13,464 nucleotides of DNA, taken from positions 1-13,464 of the forward strand of contig JAOZTL010000024.1 of assembly GCA_029942205.1 (NCBI GenBank). The letters are read 5' to 3'. The notes under the pieces are model-generated. The model ran no database searches and had not been told where the DNA came from. It was given only the letters and a program-made list of their open reading frames with translations. Both the position numbers and the translations under genes were made by a program. Shown here one piece after another: positions 1-6,636 of the stretch; positions within the stretch are counted from its first letter, which is position 1, and every line of letters begins with the position of its first letter. Source of the stretch: Bacteroidales bacterium (GTDB taxonomy: Bacteria > Bacteroidota > Bacteroidia > Bacteroidales > JAOZTL01).

Positions 1-301
1 TAGAAGCAAAATCATATAAAGCGTGTGCCTTAGGATTATAATGTAAAAAATCCATTGCTTCCATATATTGAATAGGTATTTTTTTTAGATTTTTTTCTTC
101 AATAAAAAAACCTTCTGAAAATAATTGCCACAGTGGTTTATTTTCACCTTTAATCTTTAGAAATAAATAAGTTTCAATTGCCTGTATTTGTGTATCTCTT
201 AACTCTCCTTTATTGCGTATATAGGAAACAAGATTTTTTACACTACAAGCATCTGATTGTAACCACTCAAAGGTTTTATATTTAATTATATTATTTAACA
301 T
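1..301 (-). CDS. N-terminal fragment of a possible DEAD/DEAH-type helicase
   Basis: The reading frame is open from an ATG at 301 to the window edge, giving 100 residues that start MLNNIIKYKTFEWLQ; the rest of the gene lies outside. Residues 30-60 (NKGELRDTQIQAIETYLFLK, then GENKPLWQLFSEGFF) have an RDxQ sequence like the adenine-sensing Q-motif ahead of a helicase core. I recall similar openings in large DEAD/DEAH or type III restriction-like helicases of Bacteroidota, but no Walker A or DEAH box falls inside the window. The coding call is good because the frame is long and open and a promoter-like element lies just upstream. The helicase assignment is tentative. It follows the serpin gene on the same strand after 89 bases but probably has its own promoter. 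Confidence 0.55.
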   Translation of the reverse strand, partial: MLNNIIKYKTFEWLQSDACSVKNLVSYIRNKGELRDTQIQAIETYLFLKIKGENKPLWQLFSEGFFIEEKNLKKIPIQYMEAMDFLHYNPKAHALYDFAS

Positions 302-338
302 TCTTTTTTATTCAATTGTAGATGACTACTTTATTTTA

Positions 339-346
339 CAAAAGTA
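339..346 (-). promoter_or_regulatory. Bacteroidota -7 element for the left-edge gene
   Basis: On the minus strand this reads TACTTTTG, matching the Bacteroidota -7 consensus TAnnTTTG. It lies 37 bases before the ATG at 301, which would give a leader of about 30 nt. I found no -33 TTTG at the expected distance (a TTG sits about 27 nt upstream, too far), so the call rests on the -7 box and its position. Confidence 0.4.
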
Positions 347-390
347 ACATTTTATATTTAATTGGTGTGTTTTCAATTGTGGCTATCTAA

Positions 391-1572
391 TTATCTTGTT
401 GGATTATAAACACTTCCCATAAATAAAATAGCTCCAGTAGAATTTTCTTTTATCAAGAAAATAAAGGGATGATCGGCACGAAATAGGAAGGGTTTATTCT
501 TGATACTCACCGTGGCACGTATCATCACGACAGCAGTAGAGGCGGCAGCTTCCGTTCCTGTTTCCGAAACATCTACAAATGCCTTATGAATAACTTCACT
601 AATTGCCAGATTCTTTTTGCCTGTCATTAACGAAAAATCGGCTTTCTGAAAAGCAGAAGGCATGCCCATTTCGTTCAATGTTTTGGATAATGTTACGCTT
701 TTTGTCAATTTGAATTTTGGTAAATAAACCAGTGCTTTGCCTCGTTTCATTTGTTTTTCGTATTGCAAATACTGTTTCATTTCAAATTGACTGGCAAATT
801 CAAAAAAATCGCTCCCTTTGGGTGGCATAATCACGATCATCGATGCTTCATTTGTTTTGTATGGCAATTCGATCATTTGAAGTGTATCATTTTCAACGTA
901 TTTTGTTTTAAAGTTGGTAAACATCAAAGTACTTCGGACAGTATCGTTCTTGTTTACAAAAAAATCTTGTTCTTTGCTTTTTTTCTTATCGAATTGTTTT
1001 TCCCAATTTCCATTAAAATAAATGGCATTTACCAGTACCATCACCGTAGATTTATCGATATGCTTTGGTTTTAGCAAGTCTTTAATTTTATTATTGGTTT
1101 GTAATTCTACCCATTCATTTATTTTTTTGCGTGTTTTTTCTGGTTTTCTCTTAAAATTAACAAATTCGACTCCTACTTCGTAATTCGTTTTTATCACATT
1201 CAAATAACTATCTAAAAAGCCAAAACTTTTTTGTGCCCAAATCGAATTGGCAACATTTAATGTTAGCTCTTTTTTTTGGCTGATTTGTTTGTTTAATGCC
1301 GCAAATGTTTGGTGAAAAGCTTCGTTATTCGCTCCAAAATGGAGAACTTTCTGCATTTCGGCTTCGGTATCACCAGCAGCACCAGCATAAGTCATCGCCA
1401 AAGCGGAAGAAATGCTAAAGGGCGAAAAAAATAAATTTTCGTCTTCGGTGGTGAGTTTATGAAACAAATCGAAGGCAAATTGGTTATTTTTAGTTGTTTG
1501 CATGGCTATTTCATTTTGAGAAAAGGCATTAATCGAATAAAATAAGGCTAAAATAATCAGTATTTTTTTCAT
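391..1572 (-). CDS. Secreted serpin (serine/cysteine protease inhibitor)
   Basis: The 393-residue protein opens with a Sec signal peptide (MKKILIILALFYSINAFSQ), so it should act in the periplasm, on the surface or outside the cell. It is full length for a serpin. Near the C-terminus the reactive-centre hinge at about 337-346 reads ETGTEAAAST, the P17-P8 pattern of small residues typical of inhibitory serpins, which trap proteases by inserting this loop as a beta strand. The scissile region is M350-I351-R352-A353-T354; counting from the hinge puts P1 at A353 or R352, so target specificity is unclear. The serpin signature FRADHPFIFLI is at 364-374. The stop is TAA. It lies downstream of dxs on the same strand with a 189-base gap, so it is probably transcribed separately. 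The family call is secure; the target protease is unknown. Confidence 0.95.
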   Translation of the reverse strand: MKKILIILALFYSINAFSQNEIAMQTTKNNQFAFDLFHKLTTEDENLFFSPFSISSALAMTYAGAAGDTEAEMQKVLHFGANNEAFHQTFAALNKQISQKKELTLNVANSIWAQKSFGFLDSYLNVIKTNYEVGVEFVNFKRKPEKTRKKINEWVELQTNNKIKDLLKPKHIDKSTVMVLVNAIYFNGNWEKQFDKKKSKEQDFFVNKNDTVRSTLMFTNFKTKYVENDTLQMIELPYKTNEASMIVIMPPKGSDFFEFASQFEMKQYLQYEKQMKRGKALVYLPKFKLTKSVTLSKTLNEMGMPSAFQKADFSLMTGKKNLAISEVIHKAFVDVSETGTEAAASTAVVMIRATVSIKNKPFLFRADHPFIFLIKENSTGAILFMGSVYNPTR

Positions 1573-1723
1573 TGTTTTAAGATCTTAAATAAGTGGATAA
1601 AATTAAATGGACATTTTTTGACAAATTATCAATGTAAATAAGGAAATTACGCCTAGTAAAACTACATCAACAGTATGATAAATCACTAATATATAGCTAT
1701 ATAGATAAGTAAAAATAATAAAA

Positions 1724-1736
1724 CAGACAAAGTCTG
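1724..1736 (-). terminator. Weak hairpin plus T-rich tract after dxs
   Basis: On the minus strand CAGAC-TTT-GTCTG forms a 5-bp stem with a 3-nt loop, followed by TTTTATTATTTTTA. It lies 26 bases past the dxs stop, a sensible place for an intrinsic terminator, but the stem is short. A separate perfect 12-bp palindrome, ATATAGCTATAT, lies further on at 1691-1702 with no evident role. Confidence 0.35.
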
Positions 1737-1765
1737 AAGTAACATTAAATAGGTCGAAGCTCTAA
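1736..1765 (-). repeat. Dispersed repeat copy A, at the dxs stop
   Basis: On the minus strand this reads TTAGAGCTTCGACC, then TATTTAATGTTACTTC. It aligns with copy B (TAAGGTCTTCGACC, CATTTGATGTTGCTTACG) over about 30 bases. Its first bases supply the TAG stop codon of dxs, so it reads in the same direction as the gene it follows. Confidence 0.55.
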
Positions 1766-3675
1766 TTTTTTTTAGTATGAATCAAATGGCGAACAGTTTC
1801 CACTATTCCATCGGCATCGTAGCCCGCTATTTTATATAATTCCTGTTGCGATCCGTGTTCGATAAATTTATCGGGAATCCCTAGACGTTTTATTTTTGTT
1901 TGATAATCATTCTCTGCGGCAAATTCGAGCACCGCCGAACCAAAGCCACCAGCGATCATTCCGTCTTCAATCGTAATTATTTGTTTGAATTGCTTCAAAA
2001 TTTGATGAAGTAAATTTTTATCCAAAGGCTTCACAAATCTCATGTCGTAATGTGCAATGCTCCAATTGTTTGTAGCAAATATTTCTTGTAAATCAATCAC
2101 CGTGTTGGCAAGTGTACCGATAGTCAAAATCGCCAAATCTGTTCCTTCTGCAAGCACTTCCCCTTTACCTATTTCTATTTTCATGAATGGCTGTTTCCAG
2201 TCGATTTGTACGCCACTCCCTCGTGGATAACGTATCGAAAATGGACCTCCTTCAGGTAATTGTGCCGTGTACATCAAGTTTCGCAACTCTGTTTCGTTGC
2301 GTGGTGCAGCCACCGTCATATTCGGTACGGTGCGCATGTAAGACAAATCAAAAAATCCGTGATGTGTAGCTCCATCCGAGCCTACAAAGCCTCCTCGATC
2401 CAAACAAAAAACGACTTGCAAATTTTGTAAAGCTACATCATGAATCACCTGATCGTAAGCACGTTGCATGAAAGTAGAATAAATATTACAAAATGGAATC
2501 ATGCCTTGTGTCGCTAAGCCTGCCGAAAACGTAACGGCGTGTTGCTCAGCAATTCCTACGTCAAAAGCACGATCGGGCATTTTTTTCATCATAATATTCA
2601 TTGATGAGCCACTTGGCATGGCTGGTGTGATGCCTACAATTTTCGGGTTTTTTTCGGCCAATTCGACCAAACTATGCCCAAAAACGTCTTGAAATCTAGG
2701 TGCTTGTGCTTTTTTATTGACAGAAACAATTTTTTGTCCTGTGTGCCTGTCAAACAATCCAGGAGCATGCCAGCCTGTTTGGTCTATTTCGGCTTGTTTA
2801 AAGCCTTTGCCTTTTTGTGTGATGCAATGCAATAATTTAGGACCTGGAATATTTTTCAAATCATCCAAAACTTGTGTTAAGTGCATGACATCGTGCCCAT
2901 CCACAGGACCAAAATACCTGAAATTAAGCGACTCAAACAAATTGCTTCGTTTCAAAATAACAGATTTCACTCCATTTTCTATTTTCTGAATAAAAGCTTG
3001 TGTATTAGGACCAAAACGCCGTAATTTTCCTAATACATTCCAAACATCGTCTTTCAGTCTATTGTAACTTTTTGAGGTGGTCAAATCCAGTAAATATTCG
3101 TTCAATGCGCCCACATTGGGGTCTATCGCCATGTGGTTGTCATTCAAAATCACCAAAATATCCGAATTTTCCATTCCTGCATTGTTCAAGCCCTCAAAAG
3201 CAAGCCCGCCCGTCATCGAGCCATCACCAATAATGGCAATAACATTGCGTTTTTTTTCGCTTTTCAACTTGCTAGCCACCGCCATTCCTAGCGCACCCGA
3301 AATGGAGGTAGACGAATGTCCCACTCCAAAAGCATCGTATTCACTTTCTGCACGATTTGGAAAACCGCTGATTCCATTCAATTTACGATTGCTGTGAAAC
3401 GATGCCCTCCGCTCGGTCAATATTTAATGCCCATACGCCTGATGTCCCACATCCCAAACGAGCTGATCGTAAGGCGTATTGAATACATAATGCAGAGCCA
3501 CAGTCAATTCCACCACACCGAGGCTAGCTCCAAAGTGCCCTGGATTTGACGACAACTCATCGATGATAAACTGCCGCAATTCCTTGCTTACTTGAATTAA
3601 TTGATCGGTACTAAATTGCTTTAAATCAGAAGGATTATTGATTTGACTAAGTAATTTTCCTGCTTTTACTGACAT
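1762..3675 (-). pseudogene. dxs: 1-deoxy-D-xylulose-5-phosphate synthase with an in-frame TAA
   Basis: DXS condenses pyruvate with glyceraldehyde 3-phosphate, using thiamine diphosphate, in the first step of the MEP isoprenoid pathway. The frame runs without a shift from the ATG at 3675 to TAG at 1762 and would encode about 637 residues, normal for the family, except that codon 84 is TAA. The sequence reads GHQAYGH-stop-ILTERRASFH where the family has AYGHK(I/V)LTGRR, so AAA (Lys) appears changed to TAA. All else looks functional: PGHFGASLGVVELTVALHYV (about 45-64), the ThDP/Mg motif GDGSMTGG (about 150) with LNDN (about 177-180), catalytic Glu in GIAEQHAV (about 377), and a complete C-terminal domain. 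Unless the stop is read through or is a base-calling error, the product is an inactive 83-residue peptide. A TTG two codons later could restart translation but would omit the catalytic N-terminal histidines (about 47 and 78). A recent nonsense mutation, sequencing error or recoding cannot be told apart here. Confidence 0.9.
3424..3426 (-). other. In-frame TAA inside dxs
   Basis: The minus strand reads GGG CAT TAA ATA TTG ACC. A single A-to-T change from CAT AAA ATA would explain it, and flanking codons on both sides match DXS in the same frame. The serpin, moaD and moaE genes here use TAA as their normal stop, so general reassignment of TAA is not supported. Confidence 0.9.
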
Positions 3676-3687
3676 ATTTTAATCGAT

Positions 3688-3727
3688 TAAGGTCTTCGAC
3701 CCATTTGATGTTGCTTACGCACTTGTA
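3688..3727 (+). repeat. Dispersed repeat copy B (left arm of inverted repeat)
   Basis: The plus strand reads TAAGGTCTTCGACC, then CATTTGATGTTGCTTACGC, then ACTTGTA. It matches the reverse complement of copy D at 37 of 40 positions. The first 11 bases after TAA include the mini-palindrome GGTC-TTC-GACC. It ends 12 bases before the dxs start codon. Confidence 0.85.
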
Positions 3728-3759
3728 TCAAGTCTTCGAGCTTTTTGATGTTGTTTAGC
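3728..3759 (+). repeat. Dispersed repeat copy C (tandem to B)
   Basis: The plus strand reads TCAAGTCTTCGAGC, then TTTTTGATGTTGTTTAGC. It starts right where copy B ends and keeps the core GTCTTCGA and TTTTTGATGTTG. Confidence 0.7.
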
Positions 3760-3838
3760 TGGTACTGTAAATCAGTGATATTCAGAAAGATATATGGCAG
3801 TGAGATTGACTGGATATTTAGTGATTTATAAAATATTA

Positions 3839-3878
3839 CACAAATGCGTAAGCCACATCAAATGGGTCGAAGACCTTA
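3839..3878 (-). repeat. Dispersed repeat copy D (right arm of inverted repeat)
   Basis: On the minus strand it reads TAAGGTCTTCGACC, then CATTTGATGTGGCTTACGC, then ATTTGTG, differing from copy B at only three positions. It begins about seven bases past the predicted dxs transcription start, so it would form the very 5' end of the message. Confidence 0.85.
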
Positions 3879-3891
3879 GTTATTTAGACAA

Positions 3892-3923
3892 CAAAGATAC
3901 AGAATATCTTATCGATAGGCAAA
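3892..3923 (-). promoter_or_regulatory. dxs promoter (TTTG-N20-TATCTTTG)
   Basis: The minus strand carries TTTG at 3923-3920, a 20-nt spacer, and TATCTTTG at 3899-3892. Both boxes and their spacing fit the Bacteroidota sigma factor consensus (-33 TTTG, -7 TAnnTTTG). Transcription would begin near 3885 and give dxs a leader of about 210 nt that contains repeats D, C and B. Confidence 0.65.
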
Positions 3924-4052
3924 AGATAGAAAGCAAAAAAAATATTGTTTGTATGATCGACAAATATACTTACCTAGGAAATTTGATACGAATCAACAAT
4001 ACTTGACTTTTTTTTTAAATATCAATACTCGAATTTCATTCGCTTAAAAAGT

Positions 4053-5207
4053 TTAGAGTATCTTATTGAATAAAGAAACTAAATCGTTCATATTTCTATT
4101 ATTCAATGTGTTGTTTATTTTTAATTTAAAATACTTGTCTTCAACAGCTGCTGGAAAAATAATATTCTCGGATTCTAAATTGCGTCTAAATTGCTGTATA
4201 TTCGCTGTATCAACAAAAAAACGAAAAACATTTGTTCCATTGCTTATTGTTTCGATACGGAATTTTTTTTCTTTTTCGATCAAAGTCTTCAATTGAGAAA
4301 ATAAAGATAATGCGTTTTGATATTCGGGCATAAATGTATCGACATAATCGAGTGCTACCGCCGCAAAAGGCCATACTTGAGGCATACCACCGCCAAACAT
4401 TCGTCGAGTATGAAACAAACCCTCACAAAATGCTTTCGTTCCAGCTAAAATAGCACCTGAAGCAGCATTGAAATTTTTGTACAGCGATACATAAACGGTA
4501 TCGAATAGTTGCGTGAATTGTTTGACTTCTAAGCCACTATGCACTACGGCATTAAATAAGCGTGCACCGTCCAAGTGCATTTTTATGCCTTTCTGTTTGG
4601 CTAATTGGCTGATTGCTTGCATTTCGTCGAAGTCAAACATTTGGTTATCCGCTCGGCGTACAGGCGATTCGATGGAAATGCAGCCTACTTTGGTTTTCAC
4701 ACGCCCATATTCGGCTCTGGCAATGGCTTTCAGTACTTCATCCAGTCCGAAAGATGTTTGTCCTTCGCCTAATGGCATTAGATTTAAGCTGCTAATGGTT
4801 TGTGCACAATCGCCCGAATCGTTGTAAATATGACTTTCTGCCTGAACGATTACTTTTCGTTTATTACCAGCATGTTTTCGGATGGCAATGTGATTGGCAA
4901 GTGTGCCTGTGGGCATAAAAATAGCACTTTCTTTTCCAAGTATTTTGGCAAATTTCTCTTCCAAAGCAGCCACGACACCTCCTTTTGAGTAGCTATCGGT
5001 TTGCAATGCGTTGTCTTTGGTCAATTGAGCGAGCAATGCGGCATATTCTTCTGGCGAATGATCCAAGCCATCTCGTATGAATTGTACTTTGGGCTTTGCA
5101 GCAGGATAATGTTTTGCCATTTCCATTGATTGAAAACTCATTAATGGAAATGAAAAAGCGGAAAGTCCTGCTAATTTTAAAAATTTTCGTCGATCAAATT
5201 TACTCAT
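4053..5207 (-). CDS. Tat-exported threonine-aldolase-like PLP enzyme
   Basis: This 384-residue protein belongs to the beta-eliminating lyase / threonine aldolase family, fold-type I PLP enzymes that cleave threonine-like beta-hydroxy amino acids to glycine and an aldehyde. Supporting motifs are MPTGTLANHIAIR (98-110), ESPVRRADNQ (180-189), the PLP-contacting HLDGARLFNA (211-220), and the Schiff-base lysine K244 in SLYKNFNAASGAILAG. The N-terminus is unusual for the family: DRRKFLKLAG (5-14) followed by a hydrophobic stretch ending near residue 26 is a twin-arginine export signal, implying folding in the cytoplasm with PLP and transport to the periplasm. The start ATG overlaps the stop of the upstream amidohydrolase-like gene by 8 bases (ATGAGTAA), so the two are probably translationally coupled. 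Substrate is not deducible; a different beta-hydroxy amino acid or a lyase role is possible. Confidence 0.88.
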   Translation of the reverse strand: MSKFDRRKFLKLAGLSAFSFPLMSFQSMEMAKHYPAAKPKVQFIRDGLDHSPEEYAALLAQLTKDNALQTDSYSKGGVVAALEEKFAKILGKESAIFMPTGTLANHIAIRKHAGNKRKVIVQAESHIYNDSGDCAQTISSLNLMPLGEGQTSFGLDEVLKAIARAEYGRVKTKVGCISIESPVRRADNQMFDFDEMQAISQLAKQKGIKMHLDGARLFNAVVHSGLEVKQFTQLFDTVYVSLYKNFNAASGAILAGTKAFCEGLFHTRRMFGGGMPQVWPFAAVALDYVDTFMPEYQNALSLFSQLKTLIEKEKKFRIETISNGTNVFRFFVDTANIQQFRRNLESENIIFPAAVEDKYFKLKINNTLNNRNMNDLVSLFNKIL

Positions 5208-6543
5208 TTTCTATTTTTTTTAAGGATTCTAAATCTATCTGCTTACCTTTAAGGAATACACTTTCGGGGAGTTTCAGGTTCTCGATATTTTCCAGCGGAT
5301 TGTCTTGTAAAATCAAAATATCGGCATCAAATCCAGTTTGTAGTTTTCCTTTTTTCCAACCAAAAGCTTCCTGAAAATTAGAACTCGCCGCCGCAATCAA
5401 TTGTCGGTTACTTAGCCCTATTCTTTGTAACAATTCCAGCTCGGTATGTAACGAGATTCCAGGCATTGTGCCCCATACATCACAGCCACTGCCTGTAAGA
5501 TACTTTGCCCCGTGTTGGTAATATTTTTGTTCCAACTCTATCTCTTTCAGTGCCATGCGAGTGTAATTATTTTGTACTTCTTCGTCATAATCGTGGTTGC
5601 CTGTTTGTTTATCGGCAGGATTATTTACTAATTCGGCATCAATCAATTCGGCAACAGGCTCGTTCCATGGATTGCGATGCTCAGGAAAATCAAGATACAG
5701 TAAACTTAGCGTTGGAATTAAATATGCATTGCCAGCCCCCAAGTTCTTTGCATATCGAATTACTGCCGAATCCTCCACATTCAAGGAGTACAAAAATTGG
5801 TAATATTTCCATTTTGGAGAGTTCATTTTGTTACTAAAAGGCTGCTCGGCAACAGCATACGCCATTTTTTCCGAAGCGATATTCAACGAGTAGCGTGTGG
5901 TGTGCACAAAAGCTTGTACACCCATTTCGATGGCTTCTTGGTAGCTAGTAAAACCCAATTCGCCAATGGTAGCCTGCTTGTGCTTGGCTGCCAAATCAAT
6001 CGAATGTTGTAACAATTCGGGTGTTAATTTGTACATTAATAACATGACACGTTGTTTGGCAGCAGCAGAATGCGTGAAATCGGTTGTGATTTCTTGTTCA
6101 TTTTGGATGGTGTCGCCTACTTCGCCGAGTGCAAATATTTCGGGTGATGGGTTTGCCGTTTCAAACAATTCGCCACGCCGTGCCGATTCCACACCAATAA
6201 TACTTGTAACGCCCGATAATAAAAAAGCATTGGCATAAGCCTGATTATTAATCACCGCAAAACCATCAATAAGCCCAGCTACGATAAATTTTCCTGAAGC
6301 ATCGATCATTTCTGCATTTTCGGGCAATTGCACCGTATCGTTCCATGCGCCAATGCGTTCAATCAAGCCATTTTGAACCACAATAAACCCATTTTCGATG
6401 TCATCAGCTTCTGTGCCGTCCCAATTGGCTCGAATAATTGTTCCGCCTTTGATGACCACAATATTTTCGTTCACGGCATTTTCTGTGCATTGCCACAACA
6501 GTAGCAAGGATAAAATACTGGCAATTAAAATTCCTTTTTGCAT
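5200..6543 (-). CDS. Amidohydrolase-family lipoprotein lacking the HxH motif
   Basis: I start this at the ATG at 6543 (447 residues) because it opens directly with a lipoprotein signal, MQKGILIASILSLLLLWQC, with the lipidated cysteine at 19; the 25 codons upstream in the same frame read poorly. The rest resembles imidazolonepropionase-like amidohydrolases: a beta-sandwich segment with VVIKGGTII (29-37), the strand FIVAGLIDG (86-94), K172 in YKLTPE, H214 in FVHTTRY, D355 in GSGCDVWG, SLHTELELLQRIGL (364-377) and the closing GFDADILILQDNPLENI (404-420). Where active members read GLIDxHxH, this one reads GLIDGFAV, so two metal-binding histidines are missing. It may be catalytically altered, mononuclear or dead. 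It is the middle gene of a likely operon with the secreted hydrolase upstream and the Tat-exported aldolase downstream, all envelope-directed. Confidence 0.85.
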   Translation of the reverse strand: MQKGILIASILSLLLLWQCTENAVNENIVVIKGGTIIRANWDGTEADDIENGFIVVQNGLIERIGAWNDTVQLPENAEMIDASGKFIVAGLIDGFAVINNQAYANAFLLSGVTSIIGVESARRGELFETANPSPEIFALGEVGDTIQNEQEITTDFTHSAAAKQRVMLLMYKLTPELLQHSIDLAAKHKQATIGELGFTSYQEAIEMGVQAFVHTTRYSLNIASEKMAYAVAEQPFSNKMNSPKWKYYQFLYSLNVEDSAVIRYAKNLGAGNAYLIPTLSLLYLDFPEHRNPWNEPVAELIDAELVNNPADKQTGNHDYDEEVQNNYTRMALKEIELEQKYYQHGAKYLTGSGCDVWGTMPGISLHTELELLQRIGLSNRQLIAAASSNFQEAFGWKKGKLQTGFDADILILQDNPLENIENLKLPESVFLKGKQIDLESLKKIENE

Positions 6544-6590
6544 ATTTTTTATGTTAAAATTATTGATGATAGATTTTTTAATAAATTCAG

Positions 6591-6636
6591 ATTTACATAA
6601 TTGCGTGAGCAACATCAAAAGTGCGAAGAGCTACCT
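6591..6636 (-). repeat. Dispersed repeat copy E, at a hydrolase stop codon
   Basis: On the minus strand this reads GGTAGCTCTTCGCAC, then TTTTGATGTTGCTCACGC, then AATTATGTAAAT. The TAG stop of the upstream hydrolase lies inside its first bases. Its 31-base right part (ATTTACATAATTGCGTGAGC on plus, then AACATCAAAAG) matches copy F at 27 of 31 positions. It occupies much of the 87-base gap between two operon genes, so it would be transcribed. Confidence 0.75.

Larger units (their letters stand above)
3688..3878. mobile_element. MITE-like element with 40-bp terminal inverted repeats
   Basis: Copies B and D face each other as inverted repeats of 40 bp (37 identical) around about 111 bp, with a third copy (C) directly repeated beside B. 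If the termini are AGGTC...GACCT, each end is bordered by TA, compatible with the TA duplication of IS630/mariner-type elements; that is inference, because TA is common in such AT-rich DNA. It carries no coding capacity. In dxs mRNA the arms would form a stem of 37 Watson-Crick pairs, two G-U pairs and one mismatch. Confidence 0.45.
3676..4052. other. 377-base gene-free region between the aldolase-like gene and dxs
   Basis: I find no credible gene here. It holds, in order, three repeat copies (B, C, D), of which B and D form a long inverted repeat, then a strong promoter-like element for dxs. Farther left of the aldolase end there is an A/T run near 4007-4017 and a short dyad CGAAT-TTC-ATTCG at 4030-4042, which may help end the aldolase transcript but lacks a following T-tract on that strand. 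Confidence 0.6.

Noticed and set aside
1762..3675. dxs as a natural two-gene split, or TAA recoded as an amino acid
   Set aside because: The break is inside the ThDP domain and not between domains, and TAA is a normal stop for other genes here.
3688..3878. Thiamine diphosphate riboswitch or other known riboswitch ahead of dxs
   Set aside because: No CUGAGA/ACCTGA-type conserved core is visible; the structure is explained by inverted copies of the dispersed repeat.
3688..3878. CRISPR array
   Set aside because: There are only three copies here, in mixed orientation, with unequal spacing and no cas genes.
3794..4006. 70-codon plus-strand ORF in the dxs upstream region
   Set aside because: It runs through repeat copy D and the dxs promoter, has no recognisable protein features, and opposes the flanking genes.
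6544..6618. 25 extra N-terminal codons on the amidohydrolase-like gene
   Set aside because: They would bury the lipoprotein signal, which begins at the ATG at 6543.
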